A stretch of DNA of 64,000 nt, from contig NZ_JWLV01000007.1 in NCBI RefSeq assembly GCF_000808535.1, forward strand, positions 1 to 64,000, written 5' to 3'. The stretch comes from Vibrio sinaloensis. Lineage in GTDB: Bacteria; Pseudomonadota; Gammaproteobacteria; Enterobacterales; Vibrionaceae. Shown piece after piece: positions 18,133-26,498 of this stretch. The notes under the pieces were generated by a model. It was not told the origin of the DNA. It saw only the letters and a program-made list of their open reading frames with translations, and searched no databases. The stretch's first letter is position 1. Each line of letters starts with the position of its first letter. The position numbers and the translations under genes are program-made.

Positions 18133-19518
18133 ATGTTTTACAAACTCTCCTTTCTTTCTGCATTACTCATTACTAGCACTGCGGTATCTGCCTACGAGGT
18201 TGCGTCTGGTGGCGGCACGTCAGTAAAAAAAGACGGCGCGAATGCCTATTCCTTGCCCGCGGGTAACTTACCGATGTCCAAACGTTTGGATTTTAGCGTT
18301 GGTAATAGCTTCTTTCGAAATCCATGGGTTCAGGCTCCCGCGTCAACCGATGCGCGTGACGGTTTAGGTCCGCTATTCAATACCAATGGCTGTCAAAACT
18401 GTCATATCAAAGATGGTCGAGGGCACCCACCGGAAAAGGGTGATTTGCATGCAGTCTCTATGCTAGTACGGCTGAGTATCCCCGCAATGACGCCTGAGCA
18501 GAAAGCCGCTTTTATTAAAGATGGTGTTATCCCAGAACCCACTTACGGTGGTCAGCTACAAGATTTTGCGCTTCAAGACCAAACACCTGAAGGGCAAATC
18601 AAAATCACCTACAGTGATCATCCTGTCACATTCAAAGATGGTACCGTGGTTACGTTGAGAAAACCTAAGCTCGAAATTACTGAGCTTGGTTATGGAGCGA
18701 TGCACCCAGACACGCAGTTTTCTGCTCGAGTAGCGCCGCCCATGATTGGATTAGGTTTGCTTGAGAGTATTCCCGATGAAACCTTGCAACGATGGGCTGA
18801 CGATCAAGATAGAGATGGTGACGGGATCTCCGGTAAAACCAACAAAGTGTGGGATGTGCAAGCGAATGATTTTGCGATTGGCCGATTTGGCTGGAAAGCG
18901 GGTCAGCCAAATTTAATGCAGCAAAATGCCGCTGCATTTAACGGCGATGTCGGTTTAACAAGCCATCTGTTTCCGAAAGAGAACTGCACCGCCAGTCAGA
19001 CACTGTGTGAAGAGTTGCCAAATGGCGGTAACCCGGAAGTAAGTGAAAAAATTCTCAACTTTGTCGAATTCTATTCACAACATTTAGCGGTGCCAATCCG
19101 TCGCAATTTAGATGATCCTTTGGTTCAAAAAGGCCAGGCGCTGTTCGCGAAAGCGGGCTGTGAGAGTTGCCATAAGACGAATGTGAAAACTGGCGAACGT
19201 GAAGGGCTGCCTGCGCTTTCAAATCAGATAATCCATCCTTATACCGACATGTTGCTTCATGACATGGGAGAGGGGCTCGCGGATAACAGACCTGAGTATC
19301 TAGCCAGTGGGCGCGAATGGCGCACGGCGCCGCTTTGGGGTATCGGTTACACTGAAGAAGTCAACGGACACACCTATTTCCTACACGATGGACGAGCGCG
19401 AAATCTAATGGAAGCGGTGCTTTGGCATGGCGGAGAAGCGGAAAACGCGAAGCAGACGGTGCTTACTTTTAGTCAAACCGAGCGTGATGCGTTAATCGCA
19501 TTTCTCAACTCACTGTAA
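18133..19518 (+). CDS. Di-heme oxidoreductase-like periplasmic protein (DUF1111)
   Basis: Exported c-type cytochrome of 461 residues. A signal peptide ends near AVSA (20). Two heme-attachment motifs are seen, C87-x2-C90-H91 (GCQNCH) and C343-x2-C346-H347 (GCESCH). The fold matches the DUF1111 thiol-oxidoreductase-like family with the HDGRARN block near the C-terminus. Its partners here are imelysins and a DUF1513 protein, the same set found near icmP in Pseudomonas. A redox step in periplasmic iron handling is a fair inference. The ATG at 18133 has a weak ribosome site (CTAGG). Confidence 0.87.
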   Translation: MFYKLSFLSALLITSTAVSAYEVASGGGTSVKKDGANAYSLPAGNLPMSKRLDFSVGNSFFRNPWVQAPASTDARDGLGPLFNTNGCQNCHIKDGRGHPPEKGDLHAVSMLVRLSIPAMTPEQKAAFIKDGVIPEPTYGGQLQDFALQDQTPEGQIKITYSDHPVTFKDGTVVTLRKPKLEITELGYGAMHPDTQFSARVAPPMIGLGLLESIPDETLQRWADDQDRDGDGISGKTNKVWDVQANDFAIGRFGWKAGQPNLMQQNAAAFNGDVGLTSHLFPKENCTASQTLCEELPNGGNPEVSEKILNFVEFYSQHLAVPIRRNLDDPLVQKGQALFAKAGCESCHKTNVKTGEREGLPALSNQIIHPYTDMLLHDMGEGLADNRPEYLASGREWRTAPLWGIGYTEEVNGHTYFLHDGRARNLMEAVLWHGGEAENAKQTVLTFSQTERDALIAFLNSL

Positions 19519-19527
19519 GGGTTCAAC

Positions 19528-20559
19528 ATGAATAGGTTTCAGATAACAGCAGCGTCCGTTGCATTGATGGGGCTCGTTGGTTGTCAGTCTCAGTCAGACA
19601 ACATCACCAAGCCTGAGCAGACGAATCATGCCAGTCAAAGCGTCTATCAAGTCGAGTATTACGCCGCTCAGAAATTTGCCCAGCAGAGTGATTTGTTGAG
19701 TCGTCAGTTTAAGCAGTATTGCGCAGAATCGGTGTCGCTCGATGCTACTCGACAGCAGTGGCGCAGTACGATGGAAAGCTGGATGGGGCTGCAAGGTCAA
19801 GAGCGTGGCCCAGAGGCGGCACTCGCACAAAGCTGGAATGTCCAATTTTGGCCAGACAAAAAAAATACCACAGGGCGGAAGATGTCGAGCCTAATTGGAC
19901 AGGACAAAGCGTGGTCTGCACCCGAGATAGCGCAGCAAAGCGTGACGGTTCAAGGTCTAGGATCACTGGAATGGCTGCTCTATGATGAGAGCTCATCGCT
20001 GGCACCTCAAAGCCGTGTCTGTCAAACGGCTATCGCGATTAGCCAGAACTTAAATAACAACGCCAATGCGATTTACGCTGCATGGCAAACGAATCCTTGG
20101 AAGAGCTTAGATGACAAAGCATGGACATCTGAGTACATCGCTTTGCTGTCTAACCAGCTCGAATACAGCATGAAGAAAATGAGTCGACCATTGGCTAAAT
20201 TTGGCCAACCTCGACCTTACTTTGCTGAATCTTGGCGCTCGCAAACATCGATGGCGCATTTGAAAGTGAATGTCATCGCACTGCGAGAACTCTATCTGGC
20301 AAATGGACAAGGGTTGGATGCGTTGCTTCGTCAAAGAGGATATTCGGATCTGGCTAATCGTATCTTGAGGCAGTTCGATATGACGATAGAGACATGGCCT
20401 GTTGATGTCAGTTTGTTTGATTTGCTCCAATCGAAAGAAGGGTATCGCTTGGCTTACTCGAACTACAACAAGTTAGAGCAGTTAAAATATTTGATTCACG
20501 AAGAAGTGGCGATTGAACTGGGTGTCGTAATAGGATTTAACGCAACTGATGGTGACTGA
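19528..20559 (+). CDS. Imelysin-like lipoprotein
   Basis: 343 residues with a lipoprotein signal, lipobox LVGC (C19). The body is imelysin-like and helical, but the GxHxxE site reads G143-L-G-S-L-E148, so the histidine is missing. It may be structural or bind a different ligand than the first imelysin. Begins nine bases after the di-heme gene and overlaps the DUF1513 gene by 11 bases, so the last three genes of the locus are translationally coupled. Confidence 0.83.
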   Translation: MNRFQITAASVALMGLVGCQSQSDNITKPEQTNHASQSVYQVEYYAAQKFAQQSDLLSRQFKQYCAESVSLDATRQQWRSTMESWMGLQGQERGPEAALAQSWNVQFWPDKKNTTGRKMSSLIGQDKAWSAPEIAQQSVTVQGLGSLEWLLYDESSSLAPQSRVCQTAIAISQNLNNNANAIYAAWQTNPWKSLDDKAWTSEYIALLSNQLEYSMKKMSRPLAKFGQPRPYFAESWRSQTSMAHLKVNVIALRELYLANGQGLDALLRQRGYSDLANRILRQFDMTIETWPVDVSLFDLLQSKEGYRLAYSNYNKLEQLKYLIHEEVAIELGVVIGFNATDGD

Positions 20560-21628
20560 TAAAACAAGGCGCTCATTGCTCAAAGCGGCACTTTTTGGAG
20601 CTGCCGCCCCGATACTGCCATTAGGTTGTACCTCGACACCTTCACGCCGAGAACCTGCTTTGATCGGCTGCGCGATTAAGGGACGAGGACAGTACAGTGC
20701 GGTTGTTGCCGATGAATTTGGCTCGCCACTGTTTCACATCCCGTTGCCAGAGCGCGGTCATGGCGTGGCAACCAATAAACGATTTTGTCACGGGGTGGCA
20801 TTTGCACGTCGGCCAGGCACGTTTTTTGTTGTCTTTGACTATCAAACTGGCGAGGTCGTTAACGTTCGTTCTGCCCATGTAAAACGTCACTTTTATGGCC
20901 ATGGCGTCTACTCGAATGATGGTCAATGGCTATATGCGACTGAAGGTGAGCGTGATACCAGTAAAGGAATTATAGGCGTTTATGACGTAGTCGCGGGTTA
21001 CGAGAAAGTCGCGGAGTTCACCAATTTTGGTCTAGGCCCGCATGAAGTGATCATGATGCCCAATGACACCTTGGCTATTGGTGTCGGCGGTGTCCATACT
21101 GACGGGCGAACGCCGCTTAACTTGTCGACAATGATGCCAAGTTTGAGTTATTTGGATCGCAACGGCGAGTTGATTGAACAGCAGACCCTTGCCGACCGTC
21201 ACTTAAGTATTCGCCACTTAGCCCATGACGGAAGCGAGACTGTGTTGTGTGGTCAACAATATCGAGGTGAGCCAGACGAGTACCCTGCGTTGCTAGCGAT
21301 ACATAAAAAGGGAGAATCGCTGACCTCTCTTGAGGCAGAGCCTGAGCAGTGGGCTAGGTTCAATCACTACATCGCAAGCATCGCGGCGACCGAAGATTGG
21401 ATATTGGCCACATCCCCTCGAGGTAACTGTTATGGGATATGGTCGAAACAAAGTCGGCAGCTGGTGGAGTTGGCCCCATTGCCAGATGCTTCCGGTGTCG
21501 TCGCGCATGATGGACATTTTCGAGTCAGCTCCGGAGCGGGCAGTGTGATCACTCAGTCTTCTCCGAGTGATAAAAGCACATTTCAGTCTGGGGTGCAGTG
21601 GGATAACCATTGGTCAGCAATCGCCTAG
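20549..21628 (+). CDS. DUF1513 family exported protein, beta-propeller-like
   Basis: 359 residues. The N-terminus has a twin-arginine-like signal (TRRSLLKAALFGAAAPILPLGC) that also ends in a possible lipobox (C27). The rest contains repeated GHGVYSNDGQWLYATE, GLGPHEVIMMPND-type strands, typical of a beta-propeller. Function unknown; it travels with imelysins and di-heme proteins in iron-regulated loci. Start overlaps the upstream lipoprotein gene by 11 bases. No clear terminator follows in the 137-base gap. Confidence 0.83.
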   Translation: MVTDKTRRSLLKAALFGAAAPILPLGCTSTPSRREPALIGCAIKGRGQYSAVVADEFGSPLFHIPLPERGHGVATNKRFCHGVAFARRPGTFFVVFDYQTGEVVNVRSAHVKRHFYGHGVYSNDGQWLYATEGERDTSKGIIGVYDVVAGYEKVAEFTNFGLGPHEVIMMPNDTLAIGVGGVHTDGRTPLNLSTMMPSLSYLDRNGELIEQQTLADRHLSIRHLAHDGSETVLCGQQYRGEPDEYPALLAIHKKGESLTSLEAEPEQWARFNHYIASIAATEDWILATSPRGNCYGIWSKQSRQLVELAPLPDASGVVAHDGHFRVSSGAGSVITQSSPSDKSTFQSGVQWDNHWSAIA

Positions 21629-21765
21629 GTGCGCTGCGTTAGAACAGTAAATTATTAATAAAAGTTTGAATTACCAAGACCTTTATTAAATTCTTAAAAA
21701 CAAGTCACACTATCTTCAATCTTCTCTGCCATACTTTCTTTTATCAGCGTAAAAAGGGATGTGTT

Positions 21766-23319
21766 ATGAGGGTTTGGAAAACTTGGTTGTTGATGGTGTG
21801 GTTGTTTCCGTTACAGGTTTTTGCCTCAGATTATTTCCATCAATTAGGGTGGACAAGTGCTGATAGCAAACTGAATGAGTTGCTACAGTATCCGTCTGTG
21901 GTCGAACAAATCTACCAAGAAAACGGCGAACAGCTTATTTGGTTTGATCTTCAGCAGGGCAGCAGTCTCGAGTTCCAGTTGGAGGTGATTCAACACGCAG
22001 GATTTAGCCCGCTGTTTTCCCGACAATTAAGCTATTTACAGTTTTATCGTAAGAGCAATCGCTGGTTTGAATATGATCTCTTAGCGACAGATACCTTGCT
22101 CCTATATCTTAACTATGCGGAAAAAGCCAAAACCAATGGTGGAGAATGGTTTTTTGAGCGCAAGTTGACTGAATCGCTGCAGCCTATCCCTACAGGTGCT
22201 GTAGTCGCAGTCCGAAGAGCCGTTGCCAATCAGCAGTTGTCGGCGCTGATTGAGTCCTACACGCCAGACAGCCCAGACTACCTTCGCTTGATTGATACCT
22301 ACCTACATATTTCCAAACACGACAAACGCAATATCCCTTTGCTTGAGCAAGGCGGTTTGATCAAAGTCGGCGACAAGCTACTTGATAGAGAGCTTCTTTT
22401 AGAGCGTCTAAGCGTCGTTGATGTCGATTTGGCAAACGTGAGACGTGATGTCACTTATTACGACATGAGCCTAGTTCCAGCCATTAAGCAGTTTCAGAAG
22501 TTGCATGGATTGAAAGAAGACGGCGTCATCGGTCCTGAAACGGCTAAGTGGCTCAATGTGTCGATGAAAGATCGATTAACAACATTGGCGTTGAATGCCG
22601 AACGGATTCGCTATTGGCCGAGCGATAAAGACACCATAATTGTCGTCAATGTGCCCAGTTATGAAATGACCTACTGGCATGGGGGAAAAAACGTATTTGA
22701 ATCGAAAGTGGTGGTGGGTCGCCAAGCAAGACCGACCCCTCTGATGATCACCAACCTTGATACATTGATCCTCAATCCGACTTGGAATGTACCGTGGAAA
22801 ATTATGGTTGAGGACATCATTCCTAAAATGAAAGAGGATCCTGAATACCTCACCAGACAACACATTGAGATTTTGCCCAAGTGGGGATCGAAAGAACGTA
22901 TTGATCCGCAACAAATAGATTGGGACGCGATGAACCCTAAGTCGTTTCCTTATCGGATGACCCAACGCTCTGGCAACCAAAATGCACTAGGACTTTATAA
23001 GTTCAACACCCCGAACAAACGCGCTATTTACCTGCATGATACTCCGAGCAAAGGGCTTTTTAACGAGCCTCAGCGAGCGTTTAGTTCTGGGTGTATTCGA
23101 GTCGAACACGCGGATGTTTTTGCTTCTCGCCTACTTGAACATCAAGGGCTGACGAAAAGTAAACTCTCAGCGGAGGCGGATCGCTCGAACAAGAAAATCC
23201 CTCTTCGTAAACGTATCCCCGTACACATCATCTATCAAACCGCTTGGTTTGAAGAAGGCAAAACCCACTACAGAGAAGATATTTATCAGCTAGATACCTT
23301 TGGTTACACAAAAGGGTGA
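21766..23319 (+). CDS. ldtD: L,D-transpeptidase (YcbB/LdtD type)
   Basis: Periplasmic enzyme that makes 3-3 cross-links in peptidoglycan. 517 residues: signal peptide (1-20, VFA/S), a large N-terminal scaffold, a peptidoglycan-binding domain (about 225-265, IKQFQKLHGLKEDGVIGPETAKWLN) and a YkuD catalytic domain with HDTPSKGLF and SSGCIRV, catalytic C443. The capping loop region typical of YcbB lies between. It is followed by mepK and gloC as in E. coli ycbB-ycbK-ycbL. Confidence 0.92.
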   Translation: MRVWKTWLLMVWLFPLQVFASDYFHQLGWTSADSKLNELLQYPSVVEQIYQENGEQLIWFDLQQGSSLEFQLEVIQHAGFSPLFSRQLSYLQFYRKSNRWFEYDLLATDTLLLYLNYAEKAKTNGGEWFFERKLTESLQPIPTGAVVAVRRAVANQQLSALIESYTPDSPDYLRLIDTYLHISKHDKRNIPLLEQGGLIKVGDKLLDRELLLERLSVVDVDLANVRRDVTYYDMSLVPAIKQFQKLHGLKEDGVIGPETAKWLNVSMKDRLTTLALNAERIRYWPSDKDTIIVVNVPSYEMTYWHGGKNVFESKVVVGRQARPTPLMITNLDTLILNPTWNVPWKIMVEDIIPKMKEDPEYLTRQHIEILPKWGSKERIDPQQIDWDAMNPKSFPYRMTQRSGNQNALGLYKFNTPNKRAIYLHDTPSKGLFNEPQRAFSSGCIRVEHADVFASRLLEHQGLTKSKLSAEADRSNKKIPLRKRIPVHIIYQTAWFEEGKTHYREDIYQLDTFGYTKG

Positions 23320-23504
23320 GATTGACCTAAAAATGACAATTCACTCATCGAACTATTTTTTGTATTTCGATCAAAGGTTAAGCAATAAAAGCTGCGATTT
23401 TGCATATTGTGAGCACGATTTATGCATTTGCACTTCATATAAGAGTTAGGTAGTGTCATTTCGCGACACGTTTCCAATAAACCGTTATATGAAGGCATTT
23501 TGTT

Positions 23505-24047
23505 GTGGATTTTTCACGAAGAGATTTTATTAAGTTAGCAGGGAGTGGCTTAGTTGTTGCGAGTTGTGCACCAAGTTTAGCATTCGCTTCACTCCCCTAT
23601 GAACCGAGAGCATTAGCACTTAAGGCGCTAAATACCGGTGAAGAACTAGAAACGTGCTACTTTGATGGTCAGAAATATGTCAAAAACGAGCTTTCTCGCA
23701 TTGACCACTTGTGCCGCGATTTCCGCCGTAATGAAGTTCACACCATGGATAAATATCTATTTGACCAAATCTCGCTCATTCAGTCAGAGCTGGGGGTTGA
23801 GTCTGAAGTGATTGTCATTTCTGGATATCGCTCTCCTGCGACGAATGAAGCGCTTCGAAGCAGTTCAGGTGGTGTCGCGAAGAAAAGCTATCATATGCTT
23901 GGTCAAGCCATCGATTTCCGTCTTGATGGTGTCAATCTAAAACAAGTGCGAGATGCTGCAATCAGCTTAAAAGCGGGTGGCGTTGGCTATTACCCTCGCA
24001 GTAACTTTATTCATATTGACACCGGTCCAGTACGCTATTGGTCGTAG
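23505..24047 (+). CDS. mepK: Murein endopeptidase MepK (YcbK, DUF882)
   Basis: Zinc endopeptidase of the M15A-like group, 180 residues, which cuts cross-links in peptidoglycan with preference for 3-3 links, the product of the upstream LdtD. Twin-arginine signal at the N-terminus (SRRDFIKLAGSGLVVAS). Metal site residues are in SYHMLGQAIDFR and NFIHIDTGP. The start is GTG at 23505, with GAAGG nine bases upstream; no in-frame ATG precedes it. It lies 185 bases after ldtD, enough for its own promoter. Confidence 0.9.
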   Translation: MDFSRRDFIKLAGSGLVVASCAPSLAFASLPYEPRALALKALNTGEELETCYFDGQKYVKNELSRIDHLCRDFRRNEVHTMDKYLFDQISLIQSELGVESEVIVISGYRSPATNEALRSSSGGVAKKSYHMLGQAIDFRLDGVNLKQVRDAAISLKAGGVGYYPRSNFIHIDTGPVRYWS

Positions 24048-24136
24048 CACGCTAAGGCAATAAGGTTGCGACTATTGTCAAATAACCAGTCAGATGTCAT
24101 AGTTCAGCCAGTTTAGCTATAGATAAAGGTTCGTTT

Positions 24137-24793
24137 ATGTCTTTGAAGTACCAAGTTGTTCCCGTTACCTCGTTTTCTCAAAATTGTTCTATCGTTTGGT
24201 GCGATGAAACAATGGAAGGGGTAGTGGTGGATCCCGGTGGTGATGTGAAACAACTTGCAATGCTTATCAAAGAGCTCGGTGTGAAGGTTGTCAAACTCGT
24301 GCTGACTCATGGCCACTTAGACCATGTAGGGGGCACTGAACCACTTGCGGCAGAGCTTGGTGGAATTGAAATCGTTGGCCCTCATAAAGATGACAACTTT
24401 TGGCTGCAAGGTCTAGAAAACCAAAGCCAGATGTTTGGTTTTCCGCTTACCGAAGCGTTTGAACCTCATCAATGGTTGGAAGAGGGTGACAAAGTCGTGT
24501 TCGGGAATCAGGTTATGGACGTGATTCATACACCAGGGCACACGCCAGGTCATGTGGTACTGTTTAGTAACGAAGCCAAACTTGCCTTTGTCGGGGATGT
24601 ACTGTTTAACGGTTCTATTGGCCGTACTGATTTTCCCAAAGGCGACTTCAATACATTGATTAGCTCTATCAAGACTAAGCTCTGGCCTTTAGGAAACGAG
24701 GTGCGCTTTGTTCCTGGTCATGGTCCAGAATCCACTTTTGGCCGCGAGCGAGCATCAAACCCGTTTGTGGCCGATGAGATGCCGTTGTACTAA
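24137..24793 (+). CDS. gloC: Type II hydroxyacylglutathione hydrolase (YcbL/GloC)
   Basis: Metallo-beta-lactamase-fold hydrolase of 218 residues. The metal motif is H58-G-H60-L-D62-H63, followed by HTPGHTPGH and the C-terminal FVPGHGPEST. E. coli YcbL has glyoxalase II activity, splitting S-lactoylglutathione; the assignment rests on sequence and on the conserved ycbB-ycbK-ycbL gene order. It ends in a bidirectional terminator shared with the convergent DUF2982 gene. Confidence 0.88.
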   Translation: MSLKYQVVPVTSFSQNCSIVWCDETMEGVVVDPGGDVKQLAMLIKELGVKVVKLVLTHGHLDHVGGTEPLAAELGGIEIVGPHKDDNFWLQGLENQSQMFGFPLTEAFEPHQWLEEGDKVVFGNQVMDVIHTPGHTPGHVVLFSNEAKLAFVGDVLFNGSIGRTDFPKGDFNTLISSIKTKLWPLGNEVRFVPGHGPESTFGRERASNPFVADEMPLY

Positions 24794-24812
24794 ATGGCCG
24801 TATAGATATTGC

Positions 24813-24838
24813 AAAAAGACCGCTGAGTCGGTCTTTTT
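24813..24838. terminator. Bidirectional terminator between gloC and DUF2982 gene
   Basis: Arms AAAAAGACCG and CGGTCTTTTT around a 6-base loop give T-runs in both directions, between two convergent genes. Confidence 0.88.
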
Positions 24839-24856
24839 AGTTTTCTACGCAGGATC

Positions 24857-25531
24857 TCAATCTGATTCCGCGGCGGCAAGGTAGCGCCGCGTCAAACCAA
24901 CGAACTCTTCTATGGGTCGATCGAGATCTTGTGCCGAGATAAAAATATCGTAATCAAAATAACGTCTTTGATAAGCCATTCGGTTAGCGAGCATGGCTTG
25001 CAACCCTTTAAACTCTTCACCGCGGCTGTTTTTGTAGGGCGTTGAATCAAGCACAATGTCCTCAAATCGGGTGCCTTGATTGTGTTGCCGTGCGCCAAGG
25101 TAAAGCAGCGCCCGTTGGCTCAACAGTATTTCTGTCGCAATCCGAGGACAAATGCTCTCTAGGTAAGGAGAGTAGTCTTTGAGCTTGATGCCAATCCAGG
25201 GTAGGGGCTGTTGCCACCCTTCTTGGTCGTAATGACAAATGCCGATCTTGCTTATGTTCGTCCATTTTACGACCCAACCGCCTTTGAACAGGTGTTGCTG
25301 AAAATGAGTGGCAGTTAAGGTGTAGCCGACGGTTGCTTTTTGAATCATCAGGTAGGCAAAGCCAATCACTGAGCAAACCGCCACTAGGGTTAAAAGGGCT
25401 TGTTGCAATCCCGGCGCATACATAACCAGAAACAAGACGCCGATGGTGAGCAACCATCCGACTATCTTGGCAAATGGTGAGCGAAAATCTAGCGGTTGAT
25501 TGGATAAGTGCAGTGTTTCCATAGCGGCCAC
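24857..25531 (-). CDS. DUF2982 family membrane protein
   Basis: 224 residues; two membrane helices near the N-terminus (about 23-40 and 44-62), then a cytoplasmic domain with IGIKLKDYSPYL and a C-terminal segment with DYDIFISAQDLDRPIEEFV. This fits the Vibrio/Shewanella DUF2982 family, whose function is unknown. The listed start is GTG at 25529-25531; an ATG three codons inside (25520-25522) is also possible, and neither has a clear ribosome site. Confidence 0.78.
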   Translation of the reverse strand: MAAMETLHLSNQPLDFRSPFAKIVGWLLTIGVLFLVMYAPGLQQALLTLVAVCSVIGFAYLMIQKATVGYTLTATHFQQHLFKGGWVVKWTNISKIGICHYDQEGWQQPLPWIGIKLKDYSPYLESICPRIATEILLSQRALLYLGARQHNQGTRFEDIVLDSTPYKNSRGEEFKGLQAMLANRMAYQRRYFDYDIFISAQDLDRPIEEFVGLTRRYLAAAESD

Positions 25532-25740
25532 TCGTGACGTTTAAACCTCTGTTTATATATTCAGTAGTTAGGAAAAAGATCATAAACCCTATTGATTAAA
25601 TTGTAGTCTGATAACCGGATATCACGCATTTTTGGTCTATAAAGCTGACCATACGCTGTAAATGACCGCAAAATTTTGGTATAAATCGCGCTTCAAATTT
25701 TCACCACTGCTCCGTATGCAGTGAAATGGAGAAATACTCG

Positions 25741-26112
25741 ATGAGACTTGCTCATAAGCGCAAAGTGCAGATGAAACTGCAAAAGCGTATTAAAGCGACA
25801 GTTGCAAATGTAGCAGCAACAAAGAAAGCGAAGCCTATAGTTGAGAAGAAAGTAGCTGCAGCGCCAGCAGCGGAGAAAGTTGTTGTAGCTAAAGCAACTG
25901 ACGTTGCATTAACGCCAAAACAACAACAAGTTCTGGATATCGTTGTGGCAAATGCGGAAGGCATTAACCCTAAAGGTATCGGCCTAGAAGCAGGCCAGGA
26001 AGATGCGAAAGCAGCATCTTGGGCGACAGGTGCTCTTAAAAAACTACTAGAAGAGAATCTAGTGGTCAAAGAGCAGCTAGCGGGCAATAAGGTTATCTAC
26101 AAAGCTGTTTAG
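25741..26112 (+). CDS. Lys/Ala-rich protein with winged-helix-like C-terminus
   Basis: 123 residues. The first 55 are very basic and rich in lysine, alanine and valine, like histone-H1 tails. The remainder (TPKQQQVLDIVVANAEGINPKGIGLEAGQED, then WATGALKKLLEENLVV) reads as a helix-turn-helix/winged helix; related Vibrio proteins are often labelled MarR-like. A DNA-binding or nucleoid-associated role is an inference. ATG at 25741 is preferred because GGAG lies nine bases before it; an earlier ATG at 25726 has no ribosome site. A terminator follows. Confidence 0.7.
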   Translation: MRLAHKRKVQMKLQKRIKATVANVAATKKAKPIVEKKVAAAPAAEKVVVAKATDVALTPKQQQVLDIVVANAEGINPKGIGLEAGQEDAKAASWATGALKKLLEENLVVKEQLAGNKVIYKAV

Positions 26113-26158
26113 TAACCGCTCTGCTTACCTAGTGATATTCATTAGGCATAATGCTTTA

Positions 26159-26190
26159 GAAGCCTCGACGTGTTCGAGGCTTTCTGTTTT
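26159..26190 (+). terminator. Intrinsic terminator after winged-helix-like gene
   Basis: Arms AAGCCTCGA and TCGAGGCTT, followed by a T-rich tail (TTCTGTTTT). Confidence 0.75.
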
Positions 26191-26342
26191 ATAAACCCAA
26201 GCGCATAAAAACGACCCACTTGTCACACTTATTACATTTTTCCTACATTTCTAGTCAAAATTTGTTTCTACGTATATCTCGCTTGTTTTGTCCTGCCTCT
26301 TATTTCTAACTTATTAATTTTCATAGCGCTGGATAATTTGTA

Positions 26343-26360
26343 GTACGTATTACTACGTAC
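26343..26360. promoter_or_regulatory. Inverted repeat upstream of TRAP operon, candidate operator
   Basis: Perfect repeat GTACGTA-TTAC-TACGTAC, about 140 bases before the solute-binding protein gene. In the 386-base gap after the upstream gene this and that gene's terminator are the only strong symmetrical elements. It could be the site of the NarL-type regulator encoded at the end of the cluster, but that link is only by position. Confidence 0.45.
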
Positions 26361-26498
26361 GCCATAAGTATTACGCTGTTTGTAATTGTTAATAACAGTG
26401 CGTGTTCTCGCTGATTTCATCTTTTCATGTCTTGTACGACTCTTTAACCGGAACAGAAACTACCTATGAAGGTATGTCGGCTAACAAAGGACGTGAAC

